Source: Musa acuminata AAA Group
Taxonomy: Eukaryota; Streptophyta; Magnoliopsida; Zingiberales; Musaceae
NCBI RefSeq assembly: GCF_036884655.1
Contig: NC_088356.1
Span: 9,590,001-9,654,000 of the forward strand
Direction of reading: 5' to 3'
DNA length: 64,000 nt
The number at the start of each line of letters is the position of its first letter. Positions within the stretch are counted from its first letter, which is position 1. Shown here piece after piece: positions 25,427-38,159 of the stretch. Made by a program: the position numbers and the translations under genes. The notes under the pieces were generated by a model that saw only the letters and a program-made list of their open reading frames with translations, ran no database searches and was not told the DNA's origin.

Positions 25427-27160
25427 ATGAGACGGCGGTCGTTAGAGTCCAACCATCACGAGGAGATGGAGAAGGCCAACGGCAAGCCTCCACCATCTCG
25501 GCTCTGCTTCTTGGCCACCCTATCGGCCATGTTCTGGATCATGATCTTCTACTTCCATTTCACTGTTCTCAGCAGCAACCCTATCGGCAAACCGGAGCAA
25601 CCCGTTCCCTTCTCCGTTTCGGCCCAACCCCAGCGGATTTCGGAAGCATATGAAGCGTTTGAACTGCCCAAAATGAAGGCACCGCCGAGATCAAAGCCAT
25701 CGGATACTCGTCAAGCACCAGAGGCGTTCCCCTTCACCCGGGCCCTCCGGACCATCGAGAATAAGAGCGATCCGTGCGGTGGGAGGTACATCTACGTCCA
25801 TGACCTCCCCTCGCGGTTCAATGCCGACATGCTCCGAGATTGCAAGAACTTGAGCCTTTGGACCAACATGTGCAAATTCACAAGCAATGCTGGTCTGGGG
25901 CCTCCGCTTGAGAATGCTGAAGGGGTCTTCTCAAACACCGGATGGTATGCCACCAATCAATTCGCGGTGGATGTGATCTTCAACAACCGAATGAAGCAGT
26001 ACGAGTGCCTGACCAAGGATTCATCCATTGCCGCAGCTATTTTCGTGCCCTTCTATGCTGGTTTTGACATAGCTCGATATCTTTGGGGATACAATATCTC
26101 AGTCAGGGATGCTGCATCTCTCGATTTGGTTGATTGGCTCATGAAGAGGCCTGAGTGGAACGTGATGGGGGGAAGGGACCATTTCTTGGTGGCTGGGAGG
26201 ATCACTTGGGATTTCAGGAGATTGACGGATTCTGAAACGGATTGGGGGAATAAGCTTCTGTTCTTGCCAGCTGCAAGAAATATGTCCATGCTGGTTGTGG
26301 AGGCAAGCCCATGGAATGCTAATGATTTTGGGGTACCATATCCTACTTACTTTCATCCAGCAAAGGATGGTGATGTTTTCCTTTGGCAGGACCGGATGAG
26401 GAAGTTGGAGCGGAAGTATTTATTCTCATTTGCAGGTGCGCCACGGCCTGATAATCCAATATCAATCAGAGGGCAGATAATAGATCAGTGCAAAAGGTCC
26501 AAGGTATGTAAGTTGTTGGAGTGTGATTTTGGAGAGAGCAAGTGTCACTCCCCAAGCAGCATAATGCAGATGTTCCAGAGTTCCTTGTTTTGCTTACAAC
26601 CTCAGGGAGATTCATATACAAGGAGATCAGCTTTTGACTCCATGTTGGCTGGTTGCATACCTGTTTTCTTCCATCCTGGTTCTGCTTATATACAGTACAC
26701 ATGGCATCTCCCGAGGAACTACTCGACATATTCGGTGTTTATCCCGGAGGATGATATTCGAAAGCAGAATGTCAGCATTGAGGAGAGGTTAAAGCAAATT
26801 CCTCCAGATGTTGTGGAAATAATGAGAGAGAGAGTCATAAGCCTTATACCAAAGCTAATATATGCAGACCCTAGGTCTAAACTGGAGACTCTTAAGGATG
26901 CGTTTGATGTGGCAGTTCAGGCAGTCATCAACAAAGTTACAAAACTAAGAAGGGATGTAATTGAAGGCCGTGAAGATAAGGACTTCATCGAAGAGAACAG
27001 CTGGAAATATGCTTTGTTAGAGGATGGCCAGCAAACAGTTGGGCCACATGAGTGGGATCCTTTCTTTTCTAAGCCGAAGGATGGTAATGGAGAGTCTGGC
27101 ACTATATCTGCTGAAGCTGCTAAGAAATCTTGGAAGAATGAACAAAGGAGTCAGGCTTGA
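25427..27160 (+). CDS. MUR3-like: Xyloglucan galactosyltransferase, MUR3/KATAMARI1-like (GT47)
   Basis: Golgi type II membrane enzyme. By family, MUR3 adds galactose from UDP-Gal to a specific xylose of xyloglucan, making the L side chain that is later fucosylated. A single exon of 577 aa starts at the first in-frame ATG (25427); a second Met follows at residue 14. There is a short cytosolic tail, a transmembrane anchor at about residues 26-49 ([18 protein letters not shown]), a stem, then the exostosin/GT47 domain from [16 protein letters not shown] (residue 117) to about residue 525. Signature stretches include [53 protein letters not shown] and [10 protein letters not shown]. An intronless coding region of this length suits MUR3. 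A paralogue with other specificity within GT47 group A is possible. Confidence 0.92.
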   Translation: MRRRSLESNHHEEMEKANGKPPPSRLCFLATLSAMFWIMIFYFHFTVLSSNPIGKPEQPVPFSVSAQPQRISEAYEAFELPKMKAPPRSKPSDTRQAPEAFPFTRALRTIENKSDPCGGRYIYVHDLPSRFNADMLRDCKNLSLWTNMCKFTSNAGLGPPLENAEGVFSNTGWYATNQFAVDVIFNNRMKQYECLTKDSSIAAAIFVPFYAGFDIARYLWGYNISVRDAASLDLVDWLMKRPEWNVMGGRDHFLVAGRITWDFRRLTDSETDWGNKLLFLPAARNMSMLVVEASPWNANDFGVPYPTYFHPAKDGDVFLWQDRMRKLERKYLFSFAGAPRPDNPISIRGQIIDQCKRSKVCKLLECDFGESKCHSPSSIMQMFQSSLFCLQPQGDSYTRRSAFDSMLAGCIPVFFHPGSAYIQYTWHLPRNYSTYSVFIPEDDIRKQNVSIEERLKQIPPDVVEIMRERVISLIPKLIYADPRSKLETLKDAFDVAVQAVINKVTKLRRDVIEGREDKDFIEENSWKYALLEDGQQTVGPHEWDPFFSKPKDGNGESGTISAEAAKKSWKNEQRSQA

Positions 27161-30125
27161 CTTGTATTCTGGAGTGATGAGAAGGCAGGGCTAATTGATT
27201 ATGATGATTTATAATCACATTGGTACAATCTGAAGCTACTTGAATGCAAGTAAATCATCAAATTACAGATATGTGGATGAGTGAGCCTTGATCATCATTG
27301 TTGAGTGTATATCAGTTGAGTTTTTCTGCAAATTGTGAGAATGTGTCTACAACAATAATTAGAACTTCAAAGGTAGGTAGTAGATATTGTCTTCCCTACA
27401 TATTAAATTTTTATAGTTTTTTATTTTAGCACATTGTCTGTAAGAAAATCTGTAACTCTTCCATTACATATTTCACAAAGATTAGAATAAGAAATATTAT
27501 GTAATTGTGTTGTTCTGATTTACTCAGACCATATGAGAAATATATAATGTAATTATTTTATCTTGTTAATTAATGAAAATCCTTCTGCGAGAAAAATAGA
27601 CTATCATGGGCCATGGCGATGTGATTACCTAGTGTCTTACCGAGTGTATAATTTCCTGACATAAAGAAAGGACACGAAACAGATGAATGTTGCCAATTTG
27701 ATGCTGATCAATTGCATACACATGATAGTGATATGATCTCTGAAATGTCCTTAAAACCTAACCTTTGAGCAACTTAAATTTTTTGTTGTGATTTTATATA
27801 AATGTGCTTCCTAGAGTTGACACCAGTATCTGGTGTGTGAGGAATTTTGGCATCTAGATGGTAGTCATCTTATTATTATTATCATCATTGGAATGAGATT
27901 ATTTCCTTAAAGTGCAAGGTACGTTTGTGACACATCAGCATGACATTATTTTATAAAATGGATTGATTATTTGATATTATGGAGTATGGATCATCATATT
28001 GTGGAGTATGACATTATTCTTCTTGGATTTGTATTCTGTTACAGATGAACCATAGGAGGGGTTTGATCTCTTGTGATGTTTGCATTAGGTAAGATGTGCT
28101 TTCAATTTATCAATTTCCTATTTGTATATATCTTTCCTAACAATAGTTGAATTTTGAATACAGAACCTAATAATATAAGACGTCTGTCAGTTCGGTAAGG
28201 TGCTATACTACATATGCAGCCAGCAGCTTTGGAAATCCTTTTGTGTTTGGTTCTATGTTATACACGTTTCAAGTAAGATGTTTAGGTTCCTGTGGTTATT
28301 GTTGATGCGAGCACCAGTTGCTATGGTTCTGAGGGGGATGCATGAAGTAGAATAATGCATGTTTTTGGAACTACAAAATGCTTGTACGGGCTTGTTCATG
28401 CAGGATATGAGTCGCCAATCCATTCAAGAATTTGTCACACAATGTCACTTGCTCCAAGACTTTTGAAGCAACCAACATGACCAAGCTCTGTAAGTTTTAT
28501 TTTTTGCCTTCTTGTGGATGATGCATGCATATCAGTAAGGGACATTTTTTTCATTTTCTTCATTCATGGTGCTTGATTGAATGATTGATCTCTCTCAGCT
28601 TTCATCAATTTGTCATGGCTACCGTGTGTTATTTTATGTGGTAGTAGTAGTCCGCACTGTTTGGTGGTCTTAAAGTGCGTGATGGCCACCACAGAACTTT
28701 AATAGATGCTTTTTAATTGCTTACATAATATGTTATTCATGATATGGTAATCAACATTGATTGTGTGCTTGCTTTTCCTTTATTTGGAATCTACTTTTGA
28801 ATAGGCAGGGAGATGGTAAGAAGCATCTTGGCCACCGGTGGATGAGCAGATGCCAAATTTTCTTGCAAGGCATCCTGCTGTATCGTAAGGAGCAGCCTTT
28901 CCTTCTATGACTAGGAGGGCGTAGATTGAAGCAATCGATGAAGAGGGAACATTTTGGGCTATCAAACGGGGACAACCATTTTAATGTCAATCTTAAAGCC
29001 AGCCACACTTGTTTAGGATCTCTATCGGTACGTTCGCGATGAAGTGTTTTGTTCGGCTACATAATTCCGATGCTTATGTTTCGATAAAATTGACGGTGAG
29101 AGTTTACGGGTTTCTTCGTTCAGCTCTTTTTGGTGTATGAGCTTATGCATTTGGATAATTTTTATTCCCTCAAACATGATTGATAATTTAGACGAAATAA
29201 AATATTAATTTTGATTATATTAAGTTTTCTTTATGCTAGGTTAAGGGATCAAGCTTGGCATGTGAATCCAAGTGAAATGGATGATTTTGTACTACGACAA
29301 TAATAATAAAGCTGTAAAGTCTTAATTATTTAAGCTTTACTCGATCTTTTGATATTATTAAGATATGTAAAGAAATTATATTTGTAGTTAAAATAATGTT
29401 TTTTAGTCTTTGTAATTTTCAATCAGTTTATAACTTATCCTTCAAATTCAAGGGTTTTAAGATAGATACTGGTGTTGGTGGAAGAGTAGATAATATCCTT
29501 CAGCTCCTCATAGTATTTGTACAGAATACTCGATGGCTTTGCTTTAAATAGTATGCCATCAGAGCCCAAAAATATTTGACATGAACAATAAATGAACTCA
29601 TTAAAGTGATATTTATGAACTTCCAAGAGATGGCTGTACATGTCGTGAGATGGCAATTATAATTACTTGACTTGTTGTTGTCGCATTGCCGGAAGTTGTG
29701 TTTGTGCGGGATCGGGCATCATGGGCTTCCAACTAGCTTAATGGTAGAAGATGGACGGGTAGGATTGGATCGTCACATGGCCTTATCGTCGGTGTCGTAT
29801 GGACATTTGAGCGTGGGGACTTTGTGCATGATGGAGGAGTAGCCGTAAGTCCCAATCTTTTCATTATTGCACGATCATTTAAAACGAGTAAAATATGTCC
29901 GATTCAATTAGCTAATAAAGCATTATGTTGAATTATGCTTACATGATCCTGCGTTACGTTTCGAGTTTTGACAAAGTCACGGTGGTAGTTTTCCCAATGT
30001 TCGATTGTTTATTACCTCACTTACGTATGAAATTTTGGAGAGGTTTGATAAGGCATATTTTGGCATCGCCCATGTGGAATCAGGTAAGCAGACACGATAA
30101 TGTAGATGTGGAACCTCAAGTACGA
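27161..30125. other. 3' UTR and intergenic region
   Basis: AT-rich sequence after the MUR3-like stop. A minus-strand ORF at 28780-28965 (61 aa) has protein-like composition but matches no family I recognise. Nothing else can be supported. Confidence 0.4.
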
Positions 30126-30664
30126 TGTGGCGTGCAGCACACACGTGGCGGGCAGTCGTTTGTCGCCCCCTCCGTACGAACGACATCATCACGGTACAAT
30201 CATCTCGAAAAGGTCGAGGCAGCACTGCGTTGCGCTAATCCGTGCAGGTCGGTCTGCACATGAACAAAAGCTTAAGTCGGTCGCTGCCCGAGGAGCCGAC
30301 CACAGTGAATTGACCTCGTACGACCAACTCATCCCTGCATGTATAAAAGCTAACCCTCCTTAACCAGGAGGGAGAGGCACTTCGAACATTGAACTCTCTC
30401 TCATTCCACCAAAAGCTAACTTAAGCTTCGGAGGGGTCGAGTTGGAAAATCCCCCTCCCGACCTCGACCTGTGTGTAGGAGCTCAATGATGGAGAAGCAG
30501 GTCACTCGCCAAGAGAGAAGACCGCGCTTGGGGGACGAGGCTCAAACCCGACCCGACTCGACACTCGTCCTCACCATCCGAGCATCCGCATGGGCAACCT
30601 TGCGCATTCGAGACCGAATCGATCTGTGCTGACACCTCGGCTATGGCGTAAAGGTTCACTAACA
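30126..30664 (+). repeat. 5' LTR of the gypsy element
   Basis: Paired with 32726-33261. It contains a TATA-like 'gtataaaagctaaccctcc' (about 30340), a probable retroelement promoter. The left end is inferred from the TG and from equal LTR lengths. Confidence 0.7.
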
Positions 30665-31322
30665 TTTTGGCACTAGAAGAAGGGCCCCGATACCATAAGA
30701 TCATCCCCAGCCAATCAATCCAACCGAACACATTGGAGAGGAGTCATTCCCAACGCACTCAACCTTCGGATTCGGAGGATGACTCCCACCTCCTCCAAGC
30801 CTAGAAGAAAATGCCCCTACTGTAACCCCGAGCCGCTATTGGCGATTGTTCATCGACCCCAAGTTGTCACCCCCCAGGGCCACCATGGGACAACTTCTTG
30901 TCTCTACCGAGGCGTTCCTTAGCATCATGCATCAAGTTCAAGCCTAGGCAAAAATGATGCAGACCATCATCCCCCTTGTTCCTTACCTTGCCCGGTAGTC
31001 AACGTTACCTCAATCGTCGCAACGAGATCCGTCAGCTCTTGTCCCCATGCCACCGATGGCCCCTCAACAACCTGCCATGGCAAACGTTACCCCATCGCCC
31101 GAAGAGCTATCGAGGAATCCAAGGCCACCACCCGAGCACAACGCTCAAGACCTCCGATGATCCTACTCGAGCGCCCCCGAGCCTGACACACTATCATCTA
31201 ATTCGGCAAACTCTTTCTAGGCTCAGCTACACTCGGTCAATCGACATCTTGATAAGGTCTAAAAGGAGTTTCACAAATCCAAGTTAGAGCTCGGTGAGGC
31301 TCCCCCAACATGAACCTAATTT

Positions 31323-31470
31323 GTGCAAGAGATTCAGGAAAAGCTGACCCTACAAAACTTCTGCCTTCCTGTGCTCGAGCCTTACGAAGGTAGCTTCAAC
31401 CTAACAAAGCATGTCGCTGCATTTCGGGCCCAGATGACCCTATACGACACTTTGGATGCCTCAGTGGTGC
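31323..31470 (+). pseudogene. Gypsy gag remnant
   Basis: One open stretch reads IQEKLTLQNFCLPVLEPYEG then AFRAQMTLYDT, typical of the conserved N-terminal gag region of plant Ty3-gypsy elements. It runs straight into the 29-bp repeat array, where homology to gag ends. Confidence 0.65.
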
Positions 31471-32040
31471 ACCTCGGCTCAAAAGTACCCGAGTTGTGCA
31501 CCTCGGCCAAACAGTGCCCGAGTTGTGCACCTCGGCCAAATAGTGCCTCAATGGTGCACCTCGGCCAAACAATGCTCAATGGTGCACCTTAGCCAAACAG
31601 TGTTCGAGTTGTGCACCTCGGTCAAACAATGCCCAAGTTGTGTACCTCAGCCAAACAGTACCTCAATGGTGCACCTCGACCCAGAAGAGTTGTGCACCTC
31701 GACCAAATAGTACCCGAATTGTGCACCTCGATCAAACAGTGCCCGAGTTGTGCACCTCGACCGAACAGTATCTTAATGGTGCACCTCGACCAAATAGTAC
31801 CTTATTAGTGCACCTCGGCCAAACAGTGCCTCAATGGTGCACCTCAGCCAAACAATACCTCAATGATGCACCTCGGCCAAACAGTGTCCGAGTTGTATAC
31901 CTCAACCAAACAGTACCTTATTGGTGCACCTCGGCCAAACAGTGCCCGAGTCGTGCACCTCGGTCAAACAGTGCCTTAATGGTGCACCTCACTCAAACAA
32001 TGCCTCATTGGTGCACCTCGGGTAAATAGTGTCTCAATTG
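31466..32040 (+). repeat. 29-bp minisatellite array (about 20 units)
   Basis: Degenerate units starting gtgcacctcggccaaacagt, with alternating ends gcccgagtt or gcctcaatg. The unit is 29 bp, not a multiple of three, so all frames stay open and produce artefactual repetitive ORFs. It lies inside the gypsy element. Confidence 0.85.
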
Positions 32041-32640
32041 TGCATCTCGACCAATCCAACACCCGAGCCACACCTCGCGGCCAGTCTAAGGCCCGAGTCG
32101 CATCTCGACCAGTCCAACGCTCGAGCCACGCCTCGCGGCCAGTCTAATGCCCGAGTCACATCTCGACCAATCCAACGCCCGAGCCATGCCTCGCGGCCAG
32201 TCTAAATGCCCGAGATGCATCTCAGCCAGTCCAACGCCCGAGCCATGCCTCGCGGCCAATCTAATGCCCGAGTCGCATCTCGGCCAATCCAACGCCCGAG
32301 CCACGCCTCGCGGCCAGTCTAATGCCCAAGTCGCATCTCAGCCAGTCCAATGCCCGAGCCACACCTCGTGGCCAGTTTAATGCTCGAGATGCATCTTGAC
32401 CAATCCAATGCCCGAGCCACGCCTCGTGGATAGTATAATGCACGAGTCACATCTCGGCCAGTCTAATGCCTAAGCCGCGCCTCGCAGCCAGTCTAATGCC
32501 CGAGTTGCATCTTGACCAAATCCAACGCACGAGCCACGCTTCGCTACTAGTCAAATGCTCGAGCCACGCCTCATGGCCAGTCCAATGTCTGAGTTGCATC
32601 TTGGCAAGTCCAACGCCCGAGTAGTGTTGCTCGACCAGTC
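32040..32640 (+). repeat. About 58-bp dimeric minisatellite array
   Basis: Alternating half-units: gcccgagtcgcatctcgacc plus agtccaac, then gcccgagccacgcctcgcgg plus ccagtctaat. About ten dimers are present. They share cccgag and cctcg-cca with the 29-bp array, so this block probably arose from it. Confidence 0.8.
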
Positions 32641-32725
32641 CATCTCCCGAATAGAAGCTCACGATCAACCGATGACCGAACCACCACTCCTAGCATGACA
32701 ACCAACCCAGCCAAGAAAAGGCACT

Positions 32726-33261
32726 GAGCCATGCCCCACACCACCCACCCCAACCGCTTGTCACCCCCTCCGTACAAACGACATCATCATGGTACAGTCA
32801 TCTAGGAAAGCTCGTGGTGGCGCTGCATGGTGCTGATCCCTTCAGGTCGGTTGATGCTCGTATAGAAGCTTAAGTCGACCGCCGCTCGAGGAACCGACCT
32901 TAGTGAATTGACCCTATACGACCAACTCATCCTCGGAGGTATAAAAGCTGACCCTCCTTACTCAGGGGGAAGAGGCACTTCGAACACTGAACTCTCTCTC
33001 ATTCTACCAAAAGTTAACTTAAGCTTCGGAGGGTCGAGTCAGGAAATCTCCCTCCCGACCTCGACCTATGTGCAGGAGCTCAATGACGGAGAAGCAGGCC
33101 ACTCGCCAAGAGAGAAGACCGCGCTCGGGGGACGAGGCTCAAACCCGACTCAACCCGACACTCACCCTCACCACCTGAGTATCCGCGTGGGCGATCTTGC
33201 ACATCCGGGATCTAACCGAGCCATACTGATACCTCGACCACAGCGTAAAGGTTCACTAACA
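32726..33261 (+). repeat. 3' LTR of the gypsy element
   Basis: Diverged copy of 30126-30664. It is preceded by a weak purine stretch (aagaaaaggcac) in the place of a polypurine tract. Many substitutions separate the LTRs, so the insertion is old. Confidence 0.7.
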
Positions 33262-34770
33262 AGGTTGACCCTTTGCAATTTAGGATATTATAGGGCTCGT
33301 GCAAAACTAACCCTATAATACTCTTAGTCGATAGTAATTAGAGTTATATTTTTTTCGAAATAATATAAAATTTTATTTGCTAACAAGGAACTTGAGTTTA
33401 TTAGATGAATATAAATCAGGTTTTGGATACACGAGGTCAAATTTACTTTACTCGGATTTCGATTGATTTCCAGTAAAAAAAATATGCATCCAAAGAAGGT
33501 GGGTTTAATAAACCAAATAAACAATGGATTTAGGTAAAATAAAGTTTATAAGAATTCAAATGCTCCAATCTACTAATAAACTCTTCTAAATCAGATATGA
33601 GTATCTTTGGAGCAAATTGGTGCATACAAAGCAATCAATCGGATCTTAATAGCTAAGTAGCTAATCAAATTTAAGTTTATAGGTAAATTATATATTACCC
33701 TATGCATTTGGGCTCTATTATCATCGTGATTTTTATACCTAAACAATAATATTAAATTCTATATAATTTTAAAAATAAAATAAATAACTCCATTGGTGCT
33801 AATATTGTCAGTTGTATTGATACAAAACATAACACGTGACACTACGTATTGGATTAACGTAAAAATAATGAGTAAACAAATAATTTAACATCATTTTCTT
33901 TCCAATGATTTTATAAAAAAATAAAAATAATTTTGTTCATTATTTTTACATCAAATAACATCTTATCTACCATACTAAAAAAACTCAACAACATAGTTGT
34001 ATATGACATATTATTAAGTAGTGCAATACGATTCCTCCTTTGTTTTAAAAAGGAAACACTTATATGATCAATAATATGAGAGGTTTATTATTTTGTAATA
34101 AGAACATTAAGTTTGTGTCTGTAATGTTCAGAATAAAGAAAGACTTCAATGTGTCCTCACCGTTCGTACATCCATTGACAGAAGACTTATTGTCGATCCA
34201 GTCTATGCATCTGCGTGGTTGATACAGATGTCTGTCAAGATCCATTTTCCTATATATTTTTTAATATTATTATTTACATTCTCATCATTTGAATTTAAAT
34301 ATGGTGAATACAGATGTATACAATGTAGCAGATTTATAAGAGTAAATATTCACTATTTCTTGCCTCGCATAATCTTATAATGATTTCGGCAACCTATCGA
34401 ACGCATATGGTATGATATATCGGATTCGGATTAGATGTAACAGTTTGTAGTGTTGAGAGCGGGCGTCGATTGTAACCGATAATAGGGTGCCATGGGAACG
34501 TTTACTATGGTAAAACAATTAGAGGCGAAAACTACGAAGTGGCCCAAAACGGAGGTGAAGAATGATTGGGGGGCGGGGGGGTTGGTGAGAAGGGCGAGAG
34601 AAAGCAGAGAAGGGAAAGGAAGGGAGGTGAAGAAGGGTTAAAGCAAACCCGAAAAAAATAAGAGAGGAAAATTAGAATAAATCGTCCTCCGCTTTATCCT
34701 CTCGTTTGTCTCCGCTGCTGCTGAGTGGTAGCAAACGAAGACAACTGGTCTGGCGCTCTCGGAGAAAGCG
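33262..34770. other. Intergenic region upstream of the GATA gene
   Basis: AT-rich to about 34400, then G-rich and purine-rich leader-like sequence. No gene is recognised. The part nearest 34771 is probably promoter and 5' UTR of the GATA gene. Confidence 0.4.
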
Positions 34771-35708
34771 ATGGTGGAGACATTGGAAGAGGCGGCGGCG
34801 GCGGCCGCTGGGGAGGCCTGCTTCGCCGACGAGCTACTCCTCCTCGACTTCACCTCCAACGCTTACCACCCGTCCCTCGCCGCCGCGACGTCCGTGCCTG
34901 CCGCCGGAGCGGGGGAGTTGCAGCACCAGGCGCTCCTCCTCCACGACTTCTTCGAGCCGTCCGTCGATGGCCTCCCGGTTCTGCTCCATCCTCGTCAAAA
35001 TCCGATTTTTGTCTTCGGGGAATGAACAAAATCTGATTTTTCTTGTGGTTTGTGGGGGTGGGGGTGGGGGGGATTTTGTAGGGGCTGCCGGCGGAAGGGG
35101 AAGGCGGAGGAGAGGAGGAGGAAGAGGAGCTCGAGTGGCTCGCGAACAAGGACGCGTTCCCGGCGCTGGAGACGTCGTTCGAGATACCCATGCCGTCCCA
35201 GTCGCGCAGCAGCAGCAGCAGCGGCGCCGCTGCGGGCGCGGTGGGGGAGCGGCCGAGCCCTGTTTCGGTCCTGTCGGCCGCGGCTTCCTTCTCCGCGCCG
35301 GTCAGACCGAGGAGCAAGGGACGGAGGCGGCGGCGGAGGGTGCTGGCCGGCCTCTCCCCGGAGCCGGCCTGCATAACCGCAGCGAGGAGAGCGACGGCGG
35401 TGGAGCGGCGCTGCTGCGGGCACTGCGGGGCGGAAGAGACGCCGCAGTGGCGGGCGGGGCCGGAGGGGCCGAAGACGCTGTGCAACGCGTGCGGCGTCAG
35501 GTACAAGTCCGGTCGCCTCGTGCCGGAGTACCGGCCGGCGAGCAGCCCCACGTTTTCCGCCGCCATCCACTCCAACTCCCACCGCCGGATCCTGGAGTTG
35601 CGCCGCCAGAAGGCTGCCCGGGAGCTGCGGAGCAACACCAGGGCGCCACCGCCCACCCTCTCGTTAAAGCAAAATCCTTCCCCCTTAGCGAACTCTTTCC
35701 TCCATTAG
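34771..35708 (+). CDS. GATA-type zinc-finger transcription factor
   Basis: Nuclear DNA-binding protein recognising (A/T)GATA(A/G) sites. Two exons, 34771-34977 and 35082-35708, separated by a 104-bp GT-AG intron, phase 0, give 277 aa. Exon 1 is acidic and hydrophobic ([12 protein letters not shown]). Exon 2 starts GLPAEGEGG with an acidic run and [14 protein letters not shown], typical of the N-terminal part of plant subfamily A GATA factors. A basic RRRRRR stretch precedes the single finger, C181-x2-C184-x18-C203-x2-C206 ([22 protein letters not shown]). The C-terminal [15 protein letters not shown] is also typical. The donor (ccg/gttctg) is weak but keeps the frame. Very GC-rich sequence creates long ORFs on the opposite strand that are not genes. 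Confidence 0.9.
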
Positions 35709-36784
35709 AGTACTCTCCTCCACGCTTTCGTTGATTTTAGGGAGAAAGACAAAAAAAAATGTCAACTTTGTGCTCATTTGTTCATTTATTTTAGTGAATC
35801 ATTTTCTCTCTTGTTTATTTAGTTTGTGTGATTAGTGACAGAGTAGCTCATAATTTTTCTGGTTTTTATTACCACACATTGAACTCCCTAATATCCCTCA
35901 AGGAGAAAAAAGAAAATCTCTCATTTAGGAAATCAGTAAATTTGGAGGGGGAAATAATCTGATTTAATTGTTCTTCCATCTTTAGCTATCCATTGATTCT
36001 AAGGGATCTACTGAACTTTAAGTGGAAGAACAAAGAACAAATCTGATTTGTCTGTTCTTCCCTCTTCACCCATCAAGTCAGGATAAGAAAGAAAATGAAT
36101 CCAAGGCATCAGCATCAGCATCACCATGGCTTCCTCTTGCTTCCAGTGGAGTTGGGTGGTGAAAGGTGTGGCAATGGGGTTGGTGCATCCACCAGCTAAC
36201 CTCGGGGAGGAGTCACAGATTGGCACCGATTCATGTACCTTGAGATTAAATATCATGGACAGTGCTCATATTTTAGAGGAGCCAAGTAGATCCAACGATT
36301 TGGATCTCTAAGATGAGGTGAGAGAGTGCAAAGGATCACACAGTAGTTTATGCTAAAGGTGGCATGGAATATGGTGCAGGCACAGCTATCCAAGCAAGTC
36401 TATAATATGTTGTGATTACTACTTCTTGATTGGTTATTTATTTTATTCTATACAATTGAATCATAAAAAAATAATAAGTTTGTAATTAGTGCTGCCGTTT
36501 CTTTTGTCATTATTTTACACCATAAAAGAAGCAAATTTGACTGTAACCCAATAATTACATCCTAATGTGATTACAACAATAACAATGATAAATCATAATA
36601 AGTTAACTATTCAAGATCCATTATATGGATCTGTTTCTTAGATCTTCTTATACTCTTCTTACACCACTAATACCATATTTTAACATCAATTTCACAGTTT
36701 ATCTTACTTATGTACTGACTTGTATTAGATTTTTGTCATCATCAATAATTTTAATTGCTCATCAAACAATGTTTCTGTCCTTTT

Positions 36785-36787
<3 letters not shown>

Positions 36788-36822
<35 letters not shown>
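36788..36822. repeat. (GA)n microsatellite
   Basis: An uninterrupted GA run of about 35 bases. Confidence 0.9.
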
Positions 36823-36824
<2 letters not shown>

Positions 36825-37182
36825 ACATCTCTTGCTCATGTGCATAGCATATGCCACACTATATAGTTTATTTTGATTCTCCTAGTGAGGGGTGAATAGC
36901 TACCTACACCATTCTTCAGTTGCTACAGTCTATTGATATGCAGCATTGAGAATTTCCAGCTACTGTGGGCATTACTCTTTACTCTTTTGATAACAAAGAT
37001 ATAAAACCTACCAATCTATCACTTGTGATGGTATTTCTTCTAGTAAACAACGCTTTTGGATTCTGAACAGGAAATTATATTTGGTATATGCATGTAGTAC
37101 TGATGCTTGTAAATATTTCTTCCAAAGGTGAATCTTATTGGAGGGAGACTATATATAAAGGATTAGACTTGATGGAGACGGC

Positions 37183-37216
37183 ATCTTCTTCTTCTTCTTC
37201 TTCTTCTTCTTCTTCT
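37183..37216. repeat. (TTC)n microsatellite
   Basis: About 11 TTC/TCT triplets; in one frame it encodes poly-serine. Confidence 0.85.
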
Positions 37217-37560
37217 CCTTACTTTCACTTTGTGCAGGCAGTGAAAGCTGTGTTCAAAAGCCATTGCGAGAAGCAGAAGCCTAAAGCAATTCTGACTCAT
37301 TGTTGAAGCCCAGTCGCCTATGATTGGCGATCACTATCATCCAGCTTGTTTCAGCTGTGAGTTGTGATCAGAGTTTGCACGGCCAGAAGACACAAAAAAG
37401 CCTAGTGTTTTCTTCCTCTTCTTTCTTTTCTTGAACTGCTGTTCCAATTGCAAGTACATGAGATGACATACCAACACTCACGCCTCTTCTCAGCACTTGG
37501 ATCTGGAGACTCCTCCCCACACCAATCATTCTATTTCTTCATTATAATCTATCTGCCCCA

Positions 37561-38159
37561 ATCACATCACTAGTCGAAAGACAACAGTAAATCCATCTAA
37601 ACTTTTATTGCATGCATTCTTAGTGGACGAAACAGGAGGAGAACAGTAGACGTATGCAACCTCTACGTAGCATCGCCTCCACAACTTGCAAAGATCCGAT
37701 GAGCATCTATCTCTATCGCAGCCATTGTCGTCGAGCACAGTGCTTCCTGCTACATTTATGGAGCCATCGTTGTTCTCTCCATGGGCAGCGAGTGGGCGCA
37801 CTTCACGCAAACAGATGCGTCGTCGTCCCCACATCTCCCCAATCATTCAAGCTTGAACAGTAGTAGTCTTCTGGCACTCGGCGGTACATCGCAGGAGCGA
37901 TGTGGAAGACACGTACACAGTGTTGGCTCGAGCAGCTTAGTCCATTTCGATGATACATCCATCCTACTATATTCTTGCTAGTAGGAGATTTATTTCCTCT
38001 CTTATTTAAGTAATTTCTTGTAAGGATAAGATAAACATGACTAATTAAAACCAATATCGAGTGGATTTCCTGACGTGATCCCTCCAACATTCAAGTTAAG
38101 ACGTAAAGTAAGATAAAATAAAAATAAAAATAAAATAGGGTCTAACATCGATCACTATA
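37561..38159. other. Unassigned intergenic sequence
   Basis: Small ORFs exist on both strands (37562-37846 minus; 37803-38090 minus). They have cysteine-containing stretches but match no family I recognise. Confidence 0.35.

Larger units (their letters stand above)
30126..33261 (+). mobile_element. Non-autonomous Ty3-gypsy LTR element with minisatellite interior
   Basis: Two related LTRs of about 539 and 536 bp (30126-30664 and 32726-33261) enclose about 2.06 kb. Both LTRs contain 'aagcttcggaggg', 'cactcgccaagagagaagac' and the end 'gcgtaaaggttcactaaca'. After the left LTR comes ttggcactagaagaagggcc, resembling the leader of gypsy elements. A gag remnant follows, with FCLPVLEPYEGSFNLTKHVA then AFRAQMTLYDTLDA (31352-31464). 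Two tandem-repeat arrays then replace the rest of gag and all of pol. Plus orientation follows from gag. No matching target-site duplication was found with these boundaries, so the ends may be off by a few bases. Confidence 0.8.
35709..37560. other. 3' UTR of GATA gene and unassigned sequence
   Basis: After the stop there is probable 3' UTR to about 36000. Further on, an ORF starting MNPRHQHQHHH (about 36094-36198) and a Ser-rich ORF at 37172-37306 have no recognised family. A short read-through at 37321-37370 gives GDHYHPACFSCE, which resembles half a LIM finger but is broken by a stop. Confidence 0.35.

Noticed and set aside
28780..28965. Minus-strand 61-aa ORF with protein-like composition
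   Set aside because: No family recognised, short, and without clear exons; left as intergenic.
31456..32029. Several repetitive ORFs rich in Cys, Pro, Asn and Ser on the plus strand
   Set aside because: They follow a 29-bp repeat read in rotating frames. They are by-products of the array and not proteins.
30126..33261. Target-site duplication for the gypsy element
   Set aside because: Flanks tacga and aggtt do not match; the duplication was lost or the ends are slightly misplaced.
34850..35656. Long minus-strand ORF of 268 aa across the GATA gene
   Set aside because: Antisense shadow of GC-rich coding sequence. The GATA exons explain the region with a clear zinc finger.
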